Shown: positions 7,509 to 16,871 of the stretch, piece by piece | How positions within the stretch are numbered: position 1 is the stretch's first letter | How the letters are laid out: every line of letters begins with the position of its first letter | Source of the DNA: an uncultured Clostridia bacterium | Lineage (GTDB): Bacteria; Bacillota; Clostridia; TANB77; CAG-508 | DNA: 64,000 bases | Assembly: GCA_949538735.1 (NCBI GenBank) | Contig: CATGLK010000005.1 | Span: forward strand, 1 to 64,000 | Direction: 5' to 3' | Notes under the pieces: generated by a model | Database searches by the model: none | What the model saw: only the letters and a program-made list of their open reading frames with translations | Told to the model about the DNA's origin: nothing | Made by a program: the position numbers and the translations under genes

Positions 7509-10500
7509 CTAATATCCTCCTGGTGTTGGACAAGCTCGTGAATTTCCTGCTGGATTATTTGGACATTTTGCTAAGTTTCCTGTTGTAATTTTAGCACCAC
7601 AGACTGAGCAAATTGCGTGTCTACAAGTATTATGCCACTCTCCACAAGAACTCCAGTAATAATTGTATTGTGCATATGGATAACTATGAACTACATTACA
7701 ATAATCTGCATCATTACAGCTATGGGCTGGTGGAGCTGTAGCTGTTACGTTTGCTGTAAGGTTTGCTATTCCTACTCTTGAACCATTTATAGTTAAATAT
7801 ACATGTGAATTGTATTCACCACTTTCATAATTATGGTTGCTTACTTTTACAGTTGCAACATATGCACCATATCCTTGTGATGTTGCATTTATCCATTCAA
7901 TATCATCTTGGCCATTTTTACTTGTCCAAGTAGGAACTTCTACTTTTGTTACACCACTTCTATTAGTATATACCCTTACTTTATATCCTGTAGAACTTAC
8001 TCCATATATATAACATCTTTCTTCATATGGGACATTTACTGTTCCTGTTACTTTACATGATGTTGCTGGATTATCATATACGTGTGCATTATATTCCCCA
8101 TATTCATAATTATGACTAGATACATAAATTCTCTTTGACCATTTTCCGCCACCATTATTATCTAAAGCATGCCAAACAATATCATCTTGACCATTTTTAC
8201 TTGTCCAAATAGCTACTTGTCTAGCTGCTGTAATGTCATTAGCTGAATAGTACTCTACTGTAAATCCATCTCTTGTTATATTTGTGAATTTTAATGTGTC
8301 ACGTTTTACAAATTTTAGCCATACACCTGTTGTTTTTGTAAGTGTTCCTGTTAAAGTACCTGAATGTAGTCCTTCATAAACATAACCATTATTTGCAACA
8401 ATATTTTTTATTTCATATGTTGTCCCTGCTCGATATTCTTTACAAAAATCGGTTACTCCTGCACTTACTCTTGAACCATTTATATATACATCAGCTTTTC
8501 CATAAGCGCCTAAATTTCCACTACTTGTACCGTCTAGATATCCATTTAAATCTAAAGTATATTTTTGACGATATACTGTTACCTGTGTAGTTTTAGCTCC
8601 TGTAACCGTATAGGAGGTGATACTTGCTGCTTGATAAGTAGAATCTGCTGCTCTTGACCAAGATACTGTTGAACCATATGCATAATTTTTATTTATTGCG
8701 TCTGAATATCCTGTAAATGTTCCGTCTACATTTTCATAACGTACTTGTACTTTTTGTGTATATGTATTTACTGTCCATTGCGCATATAATGTAATGTTAT
8801 TTGTATAAGTCCATTGCCATGGTTTTCCTATCCAATTTGTCCAGTCTGTTCCAGTTCCATCTGCCTTTTCGTTCCATCCTTTAAATGTATATCCTGTCCT
8901 TGTAAATGCATTTGCTTTTGCTGTGTAGTTTTGACCATATGTTATTGTATCTGATGCCATTGTTCCTGTACCACCATTTGCATTATAGCTTACGGTGTAT
9001 GTATTTACTGTCCATTGCGCATATAATGTTATATTATTTGTATATGCCCATTTCCATGGTTTTCCTATCCAATTTGTCCAGTCTGTTCCAGTTCCATCTG
9101 CCTTTTCGTTCCACCCTTTAAATGTATATCCTGTCCTTGTAAACGCATTTGCTTTTGTAGTGTAGTTTGCTTCATATGTTGCTGTATCTGATGCCATTGT
9201 TCCTGTACCACCATTTGCATTATAGTTTACAGTGTATGTATTTGCTGCCCATTGTGCATAAATTGTTTGATTTGCTGTTATGGATGTTGCACTAGTTATT
9301 TGAGTTCCTCCACTAGTAGCTGTAAACCAACCTTTAAAAGTGTACCCAGCTCTTGTCGGCGTAGCTAAAGAGATGTCGTTTCTTGTCCACTTTGCGTATA
9401 ATGTGGCATTTGCGCCATATTTTGTAGTAGTAAATGCTGTTGTTATGTTACCATTAGCATTTATCAATTGGTCTCCGCCACCGCCAGTTGCTGTATAATA
9501 TCCACCAAATGTATAACTTGCCGTAGTGCTTGTTCCACTTACAGTTCCACCATTTGCATTATATGTTAATGTATATGACCTGCTTGGTTTTGTTATCGCA
9601 TTTGCAGAAGTTGTCATTTGATTTGTACAAGCTGTTTCTTTATATATACCTGTTCCATATTTCTCATATACAGCTGTACTTCCTGCACTTGTAGCACTTT
9701 GGTTATTTAATGTTACAGTATATACATTTCCTGACCATTGTGCATATATTGTAGTATTTCCTGTTATTGTATGTGTAGTTCCTAATTTCGTTCCTCCACT
9801 TGTCGCTGTATACCAACCGTTAAATGTATAATATTGTCTTGTTGGTTTTGTTGTTGATAATGTAATTGTTGCTCCAACTTTATCTCCCTTATAGTTCATA
9901 TATGCTGTTCCTGATTGTGCTGCTGGTGCTCCTGTTCCATTATTTGCATTATATGTTAGTGTTACACCATACGTATATGACATATAATATGTTGTATTAT
10001 TCATTATTGATGCATTTCCATTTAACGCTACATTTACTGTTGCATTTGCTGCATTACTTGTTGACCAGCCTCTTGGCGTATATCCACTTAATGTTGTTGT
10101 TCCCAAGTTAATACTTGCATTTGTTTTTGTACCGTCATAATATGCATATGCTGTTCCTGTCGCTGTTGAACTTGAATTGTTATATACATATTTTGTTGCT
10201 GTTACAGTTTTCTTATAAACCGCATAATATGTTGTAGTTGCTGTATTTGGTGTTGTAGCACTTCCTGTCTTACTTGTAGAAACGTGTGAATATGTTGTAC
10301 TATCTACACCTTTACTTCCACTTACTGCTGCTGGTATTCCTATATTAGCTTGTAATGTATTTATTCCACCACTCTTAGAAATATAGCTTCTTGTAGCACT
10401 TGCTGTTGTTGTTGCTGCTTTTGTTCCATTATAATAATTAAATGTTGCTGTTATACTTTTTTGATACATTGCATACAATGCTTGTACTCCTGTTGCATTT

Positions 10501-13500
10501 GGTGCTCTTTGATAATCTGAACCTGCTTGGTTTGCATCATATGACCACCATTTAAATGCCGCTCCGTCGTATGCACTTGGTGTTGGTGTACTATCAACTG
10601 TACAAACATAATTTGTTCCATTTGATCTTGCTCTTCTTGTTGTTGTACTTGATGTATGTGCTGAACCATTATAATAGTAATATGTTAAGCTACAATCATA
10701 AAATGCATAATATTTAGTATTTGCTGTTGTTGGCGTTACGCCTGTTGAAGAGTTCACTGCTGTTGCTACCCCTTTATAAGCTGTTGTGTAATATGTTGAA
10801 CTTCCTGTTACAGCCGCTGGTATTGAAATATTACCATTATATGTATTAACTCCTCCACTCTTCGAAATATAATTTCTTATTCCACTTGCTGTTGTACTAG
10901 CTTGTGTATTTGTAATGTTATCTCCTGTGTGATAGTAAAATGTTGCTGTTACAGATTTTTCATATACTGCATATAATGATTTTTCAGCTGTTCCTGCTGG
11001 TGTTCTTCTATAATCTTCACTTATTTGAGTTGGGCTATATGACCACCATTTAAAGTTTGCTCCGTCATAAGCTGTTGGTTTTGGTTCTGTATTTACAGAA
11101 GCTCCATAAGCACTTCCATTTGTAGTTGATGTTCTTATTCCTGTGCTTGATGTATGAGCTGAACCATTATAATAATAGTATGTTATTTCTACATTATATA
11201 CTGCATAATATGTAGTATTTGCTGTTGTTGGTGTTACTAATGTTGCTGAGCTTTTTGCATTTGAAACACCCTTATATGTTGTTGATACATATCCTGCACT
11301 TGAGCTAACTGCACTTGGTACAGCTATATTACTTTGTGTATATGCACCTGCATAATTCATAAATCTTTTTGCACTTGCTGTTGCACTTGATTGTGTAGTT
11401 GTCCAACTATCACCTGTATGATAATAGAATGTTGCCGTTATCGTTGCTTCATATGATGCATAATATGTTGCACTTGAAGATAATGTCACATTTGCTCCAC
11501 TAGCCACATTTACTGTTGCATTCGCTGCATTGCTTGTTGACCAACCTCTTGCTGTGTATGTAATACTATCTTTTGAAGCATTTGCCAATGTTGGTGCTTT
11601 AAGTGTTACTTGTGTTGTTTTATTATAAATAGTTTGTGAAACTGGTGTACTCGTTGCAGCCGTTCCATTAAAGTAATTAAATGTTCCTGTTATAGTTTTA
11701 CTATAAATCGCATATAGTGTTACATTTCCTGTACTCATATTTAATGAGTTTAGTTTTGATGTTGCATCTTTATTTGTATTCCAGCCAACGAAGTTATATC
11801 CATCTTTTGCTGCTGTTGGTGATAAATCTATTGCACTGCCATAATTTACTGTTGCTGTTGTTTTTGTTGCTGATTTTCCACCGTTTTCTGCATAATTATA
11901 TGTTACTGTATATGAATTTACTGTCCAGTGTGCATAATACGTAACATTACTTGCTGGAACTTGTGTTGTTGTCTCTATTTTTGTTCCACCAGTTGCTGCT
12001 GTATACCAACCATTGAATGTATAGCCTGTTCTAGTTGGTGTTGGTAATGTTCCAATTTGACTTGCATATCCTTTTGTTCTTGTTCCTTCTGTTACTGTTC
12101 CTCCATTTGCATTAAATGTTATTGTAACTCCTGGAACATTTTGTTTTGGCGCGGTTGCAGCTCTTTCATTTCCTAAATTATCAAATAGATATATATGTGT
12201 ATTATATTCACCATATTCATTTTTATGGTCTGTTACATTTACACGATATACCCATGTTGTTCCGTCTGATTGTTTTACTCCTGTTGCACTAGCATTTGTT
12301 CTCCAATTACTTTGAATATCATCTTGACTATTAGCTGTTGTCCAAGTTGGGAATTGTACCCTGTTTACTCCTGAACCAGTTCCATCTGTCACTCCATAAA
12401 CATATACATCATATCCTGTTGTTGAAAGATTTTTTACTTCAACTTTTGTAAATGTTGGTGCTACTGTATCTACATAATTTACTGATACTTCTTTTTTCGC
12501 TTTATTACCTGCTGCATCTTTTACCCATACATAATATTTTCCATTTGCTGTTTTTGCATCAGATATGCTTGAAATTTTACTTGTTGCTGTACATGTTGTG
12601 TATGTTGGCTCTGTTGTATCACTTTGGTTTACACCATATCCAACAACTCCACTTCCATCATCAGCTCCTGTATATATAATATAGTTGCTTTTTCCCCAAG
12701 CTGTTGTATCAAATATTGTTGCATATCCTACTTGCCATACTACTGGCGCACTTGCTGTTGCTGTACTTCCGCCTTTTACATAGAAAAAGTTTGTTGTGCT
12801 AAATGTTCCAGTTGTTCCACATTTTACTCTAAATAAGTATTCTTGCCACTTTCCTGTTCCTGCTTTTGAAGTTAAAGCTGTTATAGAACCACCTGTACCA
12901 TATGAATTTGAAGCCCATTCTATTTCATATCCTGTTGGTATTTTTGCTATAATTCTAGCTATATACTCTTTATTCGCTGCTGTTGCATGTCCAAAGTAGA
13001 ATCCTCCATGTCCAGGGTTGGCTGCTCCTGTTGTTTTAATTTCTATTCCATATCCTGACCCTGCTGGATTATCTGACATTGCTTTTCTAGTATGTGTTAC
13101 TGTTCCATTAGCTGAATTGTTATATACTCTTATGCTATTCGTTCCACTTGCAAAACTTGGGTCAGTATACATCATTGTTCCTGCATATGCTTCTATTGTT
13201 GGAGCTGTTGTGTCTGCCCATTGTGCATATAAAGTTACATTTCTAGCATATGTCCATTGCCATGGTTTTCCTATCCAACTTGTCCAATCTGTTCCTGTTC
13301 CGTCTGCTTTTTCGTTCCAGCCTTTAAATGTATATCCAGTTCTTGTGAAAGCATTTGCTTTTGTTGTATAGTTTGTATTGTATGTTACTGTATCTGTTGC
13401 CATTGAGCCTGTTCCACCATTTGCATTGTATGATATTGTGTACTTATTAGCTGTTCTCGTAAAGTTTGCAGTTATTGTTGTTGCTGCATTTACTGTTCCA

Positions 13501-16448
13501 CTTGCTGGTGTCCAGTTTGAGAAAGTTGTTGTATATCCTGCTGCATCTGTTTTAGTAGCTGTTACTGTTCTTCCTCCTGCCAATGTTACAGTTGCTCCAC
13601 TTGTAGTGTAATTTGTTCCTCTTACTACTAGTCTATTAGCTACTGAAACTGTTCCATAGCTACTATTGTTTGCTACAAAGTTTACTGTATTTAAATATAT
13701 TTTTATATCTGCATTTGCAGCTCCTAATGTTCCACTTGCTGTATATGCCACGTCTTGTCCGTCTATTTTTAATCCATATATTTCCCAAGTTGTACCATAT
13801 GGATGTTGTGTATAGTAATCTTGTACATATCCTTTGTCTACTCCACCTACTTTGAATCCTGCTGTTACTCTTGAATCATATCCCGAACCATGAGTAGTTC
13901 CATCAACATTCATATTTATATCTATATAGTAACTATTTATACTCCAGTTTGCTGTATAACTCTTGTTTCCTGTTGAACCTTTTGCTATTTTTACTGTTGT
14001 TTGTGCTGTTGTTCCATTACTTCCTGTCCAACCTGTAAATGTATACCCTGTCTTTGTTGGTGTTGGTAATGTTATTTCATTTGATTCTATATTATAACTT
14101 GTTGGTTGTCCTGTAATTGTTCCACCATTTAAGTTATATGTTATTGTGTAATTTGTTACTGTCCAATTAGCAGTATAAGATTTGTTTCCTGTTGATCCTT
14201 TTGGTATTGTTACTGTTGTTTGTGGTGTTGTTCCATTACTTCCTGTCCAACCTGTAAATGTGTATCCTGTTTTCGTTGGTGTTGGTAATGTTATATTATT
14301 TGACTCTACATTATAACTTGTTGGTTGTCCTGTAATTGCCCCACCGTTTAAGTTATATGTTATTGTATAGTTATCTCTTGTCCATTGTGCATATAATGTT
14401 ACATTTCTAGCATATGTCCATTTCCATGGTTTGCCTATCCAATTTGTCCAGTCTGTTCCTGTTCCGTCTGCTTTTTCATTCCAGCCCTTAAATGTATATC
14501 CTGTTCTTGTGAAAGCATTTGCTTTTGTTGTGTAGTTTTGGTCAAATGTCACTGTATCTGTTGCCATTGAGCCTGTTCCGCCATTCGCATTGTATGTTAC
14601 TGTGTAATTGTTAACTGTCCATTGTGCATAATATGTCACATTGTTTGCAGGCACTGTTGTTGTTTCTGTTATTCTTGTTCCTCCTGTTGCTGCTGTATAC
14701 CAACCTGTAAATGTATATCCTGCTCTTGTTGGTGTTGGTAGCGTTCCCATTTGGCTACCATACCCTTTAGTTCTTGTTCCTTCTGTTACTGTTCCTCCAT
14801 TTGCATTAAATGTTATTACAACTCCTGGAACATTTACTCTTAAACTTTCTTTACAATATACATTTCCAATATTATCATATGGATATATATCTGTTAGATA
14901 TTGTCCATATTCATTTTTATGGTCTACTACATTTACGCGATATACCCATGTTGTTCCATCTGCTTGTTTAACACCTGTTGCTATTTCATTTGTTTGCCAA
15001 TTGCTTTGAATGTCATCTTGCCAGTTCTCATTTGTCCATGTTGGGAATTGTACCCTGTTTACTCCTGAACCTGTTCCGTCTGTTACTCCATAAATATATA
15101 CATCATATCCTGTTGTTGTAATATTCTTTACTTCTGCTCTTGTATGTGTTGGTGCCGTTTTATCTATTTTTAACACTGTTGTTTTTTCTTCTGATATATT
15201 TCCTGCATTATCTATTACTCTATATCTTATAGTTGTGTCTCTATCAGCTGTATATGTTATTGTTCCTGTATTTCCACTTGTTTCTAATGCTCTTGTTGTC
15301 CATTCTCCATTTTCAAACCATTGGAATTCTTTTATTCCAGATAAATTATCTTCTGCTACTAAGGTTACTGTTACATCTTGGTTTGTCCAGTTCCCATTAC
15401 TTGGATTTGTTATTGTTTTTATCACTGGTGCCACTTTATCTATCTTGCCTACATCTATACTTGCTACCACTTTATTTCCTGCTGGGTCTTCTGCTTCTGC
15501 TACTACCTTACCATTTTCTGTCATAGTTACAATTGTTGCATTTGGCTTTGGATCTTCTCCTTCAGGTCCAGCTTTTCTATTTTCTGTTAAATTATCTCCA
15601 TATATTACTGTAACTTTCACATCTTTATTTGTCCAGCCATCTGGTTCAATTTTAAATGTTATATTATCCATTGCATTGCTAGAATCTCTTACTATAAAAG
15701 CATTACTTACTTTTGTATCTGCTCTATTTCCAGCATTATCAGTTACATTTAACCATAAATAATATGTACCAATTGTGCAATCATTTTTTGTAACTGTGTC
15801 GCCATCTGCAAATGTTTGCCAGCTAGTAGGCTCTACGTCTTTTGACTGTGACCAAGCATATTTTATATCTTTTAGCTCACTTCCACCTAAATCATTTACA
15901 TTAACTCTTGTCTTAATAGTAGCTTTGTCACTTTTAGTTGGCATTACATAAGAACCACCATTTGTTCTAATTATCGCTGTTGGTTTAACTTTATCTATAT
16001 TATTTATTTGTAGGCTTGCTTTTCTCCTATGACCGTCTTTTGTATAAGCCTCAGCATATACAGTTCCATTCTCTGTTAACGTCAAAGAAGTTGCATTTGG
16101 CGTATCTGCACTACCTATTCCCGCTTTTCTATTTTCAGTCAATTGCTTTTGATATTCAATAGTTACAGTTACATCACCATTTGTCCATTCAGTTGTACTT
16201 GGAGTTATCTTTATATCCCCAACCCTATCAATTGTCTCAATAGTTTCCTTGTACACTTGCCCAATATCTTCTTCTGACGCATATTCTTTTTCTATTTGTT
16301 TAATATTGCTCATTTGTGTTGATGTCTTATTTGACATTCCCATAAATGACAGCACTAAAATAACAATCATAAAAAGCATTGCAGCAACAACAAGTACTGT
16401 AATTGACCCTTTCTCTGAAGTTAATAGTTTTTTAATCTTTTGTCCCAT
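7509..16448 (-). CDS. giant repeat adhesin with pilin-like N terminus (2979 aa)
   Basis: Residues 1-60 hold a TadE/prepilin-like leader and membrane segment. Residues about 60-430 are Ig-like modules (TNKDVKVTVIYGDNLTENRK; WTNQDVTVTLVAEDN). GBS_Bsp-like modules (TTGYDVYIYGV; NGQDDI; HNYEYGEYN) occur near residues 431-530, 1330-1430 and 2720-2900. Between them are many InlB/Flg_new repeats (GYTFTGWYTAATGG; YAQW) and a Tyr/Ser/Thr-rich repeat block near residues 1650-2100. The last 75 residues are Cys/His-rich (CSVCGAKITTGNLAKC). No LPXTG motif is present, so anchoring is probably N-terminal. ATG 16448 has AGGAG at 7 bases. An intact frame over 8.9 kb argues for selection. Confidence 0.9.
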   Translation of the reverse strand: MGQKIKKLLTSEKGSITVLVVAAMLFMIVILVLSFMGMSNKTSTQMSNIKQIEKEYASEEDIGQVYKETIETIDRVGDIKITPSTTEWTNGDVTVTIEYQKQLTENRKAGIGSADTPNATSLTLTENGTVYAEAYTKDGHRRKASLQINNIDKVKPTAIIRTNGGSYVMPTKSDKATIKTRVNVNDLGGSELKDIKYAWSQSKDVEPTSWQTFADGDTVTKNDCTIGTYYLWLNVTDNAGNRADTKVSNAFIVRDSSNAMDNITFKIEPDGWTNKDVKVTVIYGDNLTENRKAGPEGEDPKPNATIVTMTENGKVVAEAEDPAGNKVVASIDVGKIDKVAPVIKTITNPSNGNWTNQDVTVTLVAEDNLSGIKEFQWFENGEWTTRALETSGNTGTITYTADRDTTIRYRVIDNAGNISEEKTTVLKIDKTAPTHTRAEVKNITTTGYDVYIYGVTDGTGSGVNRVQFPTWTNENWQDDIQSNWQTNEIATGVKQADGTTWVYRVNVVDHKNEYGQYLTDIYPYDNIGNVYCKESLRVNVPGVVITFNANGGTVTEGTRTKGYGSQMGTLPTPTRAGYTFTGWYTAATGGTRITETTTVPANNVTYYAQWTVNNYTVTYNANGGTGSMATDTVTFDQNYTTKANAFTRTGYTFKGWNEKADGTGTDWTNWIGKPWKWTYARNVTLYAQWTRDNYTITYNLNGGAITGQPTSYNVESNNITLPTPTKTGYTFTGWTGSNGTTPQTTVTIPKGSTGNKSYTANWTVTNYTITYNLNGGTITGQPTSYNIESNEITLPTPTKTGYTFTGWTGSNGTTAQTTVKIAKGSTGNKSYTANWSINSYYIDINMNVDGTTHGSGYDSRVTAGFKVGGVDKGYVQDYYTQHPYGTTWEIYGLKIDGQDVAYTASGTLGAANADIKIYLNTVNFVANNSSYGTVSVANRLVVRGTNYTTSGATVTLAGGRTVTATKTDAAGYTTTFSNWTPASGTVNAATTITANFTRTANKYTISYNANGGTGSMATDTVTYNTNYTTKANAFTRTGYTFKGWNEKADGTGTDWTSWIGKPWQWTYARNVTLYAQWADTTAPTIEAYAGTMMYTDPSFASGTNSIRVYNNSANGTVTHTRKAMSDNPAGSGYGIEIKTTGAANPGHGGFYFGHATAANKEYIARIIAKIPTGYEIEWASNSYGTGGSITALTSKAGTGKWQEYLFRVKCGTTGTFSTTNFFYVKGGSTATASAPVVWQVGYATIFDTTAWGKSNYIIYTGADDGSGVVGYGVNQSDTTEPTYTTCTATSKISSISDAKTANGKYYVWVKDAAGNKAKKEVSVNYVDTVAPTFTKVEVKNLSTTGYDVYVYGVTDGTGSGVNRVQFPTWTTANSQDDIQSNWRTNASATGVKQSDGTTWVYRVNVTDHKNEYGEYNTHIYLFDNLGNERAATAPKQNVPGVTITFNANGGTVTEGTRTKGYASQIGTLPTPTRTGYTFNGWYTAATGGTKIETTTQVPASNVTYYAHWTVNSYTVTYNYAENGGKSATKTTATVNYGSAIDLSPTAAKDGYNFVGWNTNKDATSKLNSLNMSTGNVTLYAIYSKTITGTFNYFNGTAATSTPVSQTIYNKTTQVTLKAPTLANASKDSITYTARGWSTSNAANATVNVASGANVTLSSSATYYASYEATITATFYYHTGDSWTTTQSSATASAKRFMNYAGAYTQSNIAVPSAVSSSAGYVSTTYKGVSNAKSSATLVTPTTANTTYYAVYNVEITYYYYNGSAHTSSTGIRTSTTNGSAYGASVNTEPKPTAYDGANFKWWSYSPTQISEDYRRTPAGTAEKSLYAVYEKSVTATFYYHTGDNITNTQASTTASGIRNYISKSGGVNTYNGNISIPAAVTGSSTYYTTAYKGVATAVNSSTGVTPTTANTKYYAFYDCSLTYYYYNGSAHTSSTTTRRARSNGTNYVCTVDSTPTPSAYDGAAFKWWSYDANQAGSDYQRAPNATGVQALYAMYQKSITATFNYYNGTKAATTTASATRSYISKSGGINTLQANIGIPAAVSGSKGVDSTTYSHVSTSKTGSATTPNTATTTYYAVYKKTVTATKYVYNNSSSTATGTAYAYYDGTKTNASINLGTTTLSGYTPRGWSTSNAANATVNVALNGNASIMNNTTYYMSYTYGVTLTYNANNGTGAPAAQSGTAYMNYKGDKVGATITLSTTKPTRQYYTFNGWYTATSGGTKLGTTHTITGNTTIYAQWSGNVYTVTLNNQSATSAGSTAVYEKYGTGIYKETACTNQMTTSANAITKPSRSYTLTYNANGGTVSGTSTTASYTFGGYYTATGGGGDQLINANGNITTAFTTTKYGANATLYAKWTRNDISLATPTRAGYTFKGWFTATSGGTQITSATSITANQTIYAQWAANTYTVNYNANGGTGTMASDTATYEANYTTKANAFTRTGYTFKGWNEKADGTGTDWTNWIGKPWKWAYTNNITLYAQWTVNTYTVSYNANGGTGTMASDTITYGQNYTAKANAFTRTGYTFKGWNEKADGTGTDWTNWIGKPWQWTYTNNITLYAQWTVNTYTQKVQVRYENVDGTFTGYSDAINKNYAYGSTVSWSRAADSTYQAASITSYTVTGAKTTQVTVYRQKYTLDLNGYLDGTSSGNLGAYGKADVYINGSRVSAGVTDFCKEYRAGTTYEIKNIVANNGYVYEGLHSGTLTGTLTKTTGVWLKFVKRDTLKFTNITRDGFTVEYYSANDITAARQVAIWTSKNGQDDIVWHALDNNGGGKWSKRIYVSSHNYEYGEYNAHVYDNPATSCKVTGTVNVPYEERCYIYGVSSTGYKVRVYTNRSGVTKVEVPTWTSKNGQDDIEWINATSQGYGAYVATVKVSNHNYESGEYNSHVYLTINGSRVGIANLTANVTATAPPAHSCNDADYCNVVHSYPYAQYNYYWSSCGEWHNTCRHAICSVCGAKITTGNLAKCPNNPAGNSRACPTPGGY
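8767..9244 (-). repeat. two adjacent near-identical InlB-type modules inside the adhesin
   Basis: Two about 75-residue modules containing AFTRTGYTFKGWNEKADG, GTDWTNWIGKPW and NITLYAQWTVN are nearly identical at DNA level. Two further copies lie at about 13216-13443 and 14386-14613 of the same gene. Such copies are substrates for recombination and length variation. Confidence 0.8.
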
Positions 16449-16487
16449 AGTTTTTCTCCTACTTAAATAAAATAATTCTTCCTTTTA

Positions 16488-16516
16488 ATCTTAACTAATT
16501 ATTTTAAAGTTTTCAA
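16488..16516 (-). promoter_or_regulatory. promoter of the giant adhesin
   Basis: On the minus strand TTGAAA (16516-16511), 17-bp spacer, TAAGAT (16493-16488), about 40 bp before ATG 16448. The hexamers are identical to those of the promoter at 6783-6811. Confidence 0.55.
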
Positions 16517-16611
16517 CAGGTTATTTTTGCCATACATTTTTATGTCGCTTTCCAGCTTACGGCTCGTCATTTTGGTAACTTTTGTTACAATTATTATTTT
16601 TATGTTACAAT

Positions 16612-16790
16612 TTGGGGACATAGGACATTTGGGGACGTTTCTTTTTGGACATTTTGTCCATTCTGGGACACATCTTCTTTTCAAAACTTTTTGAGACAGT
16701 CCCAAAACGTCTGCGAATGAAACTTTTTTGGCCTGTCCCAAAACGTCTGCGAGTGAAACTTTTTTGGCCTATCCCAAAAAATCCGCACAA
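16612..16790. repeat. GTCCC/GGGAC repeat cluster
   Basis: A tandem mix of GGGGACATAGGACATTTGGGG, GGACATTTTGTCC and two copies of an AAACTTTTTTGGCCTRTCCC unit with the spacer ACGTCTGCGAGTG. Apparent reading frames here (FGTGQKSFIRRR) come from the repeat itself. Related sequence occurs at 31240, 34080, 44584, 53871 and 61519. Confidence 0.75.
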
Positions 16791-16826
16791 AAAAGACTAG
16801 GTTTTGCTTATTTCCCTAGTCTTTTC
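16790..16826 (-). terminator. intrinsic terminator of gdpP
   Basis: AAAAGACTAGG / CCTAGTCTTTT, an 11-bp perfect stem with a 13-base loop, T-run on the minus strand, about 50 bp after the gdpP stop. Confidence 0.8.
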
Positions 16827-16871
16827 TGTTTTTTAATTGATAGGTGTTTTTTAGGAGTGTCCCCAAAAACA

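Noticed and set aside
8342-15762. Many plus-strand Leu/Tyr- or Val/Pro-rich open frames opposite the adhesin
   Set aside because: They mirror the low-complexity coding of the minus-strand gene and lack start signals.
16499-16790. Small proteins with repeated GTGQKSFIRRR
   Set aside because: They are translations of the intergenic GTCCC repeat, without ribosome-binding sites.
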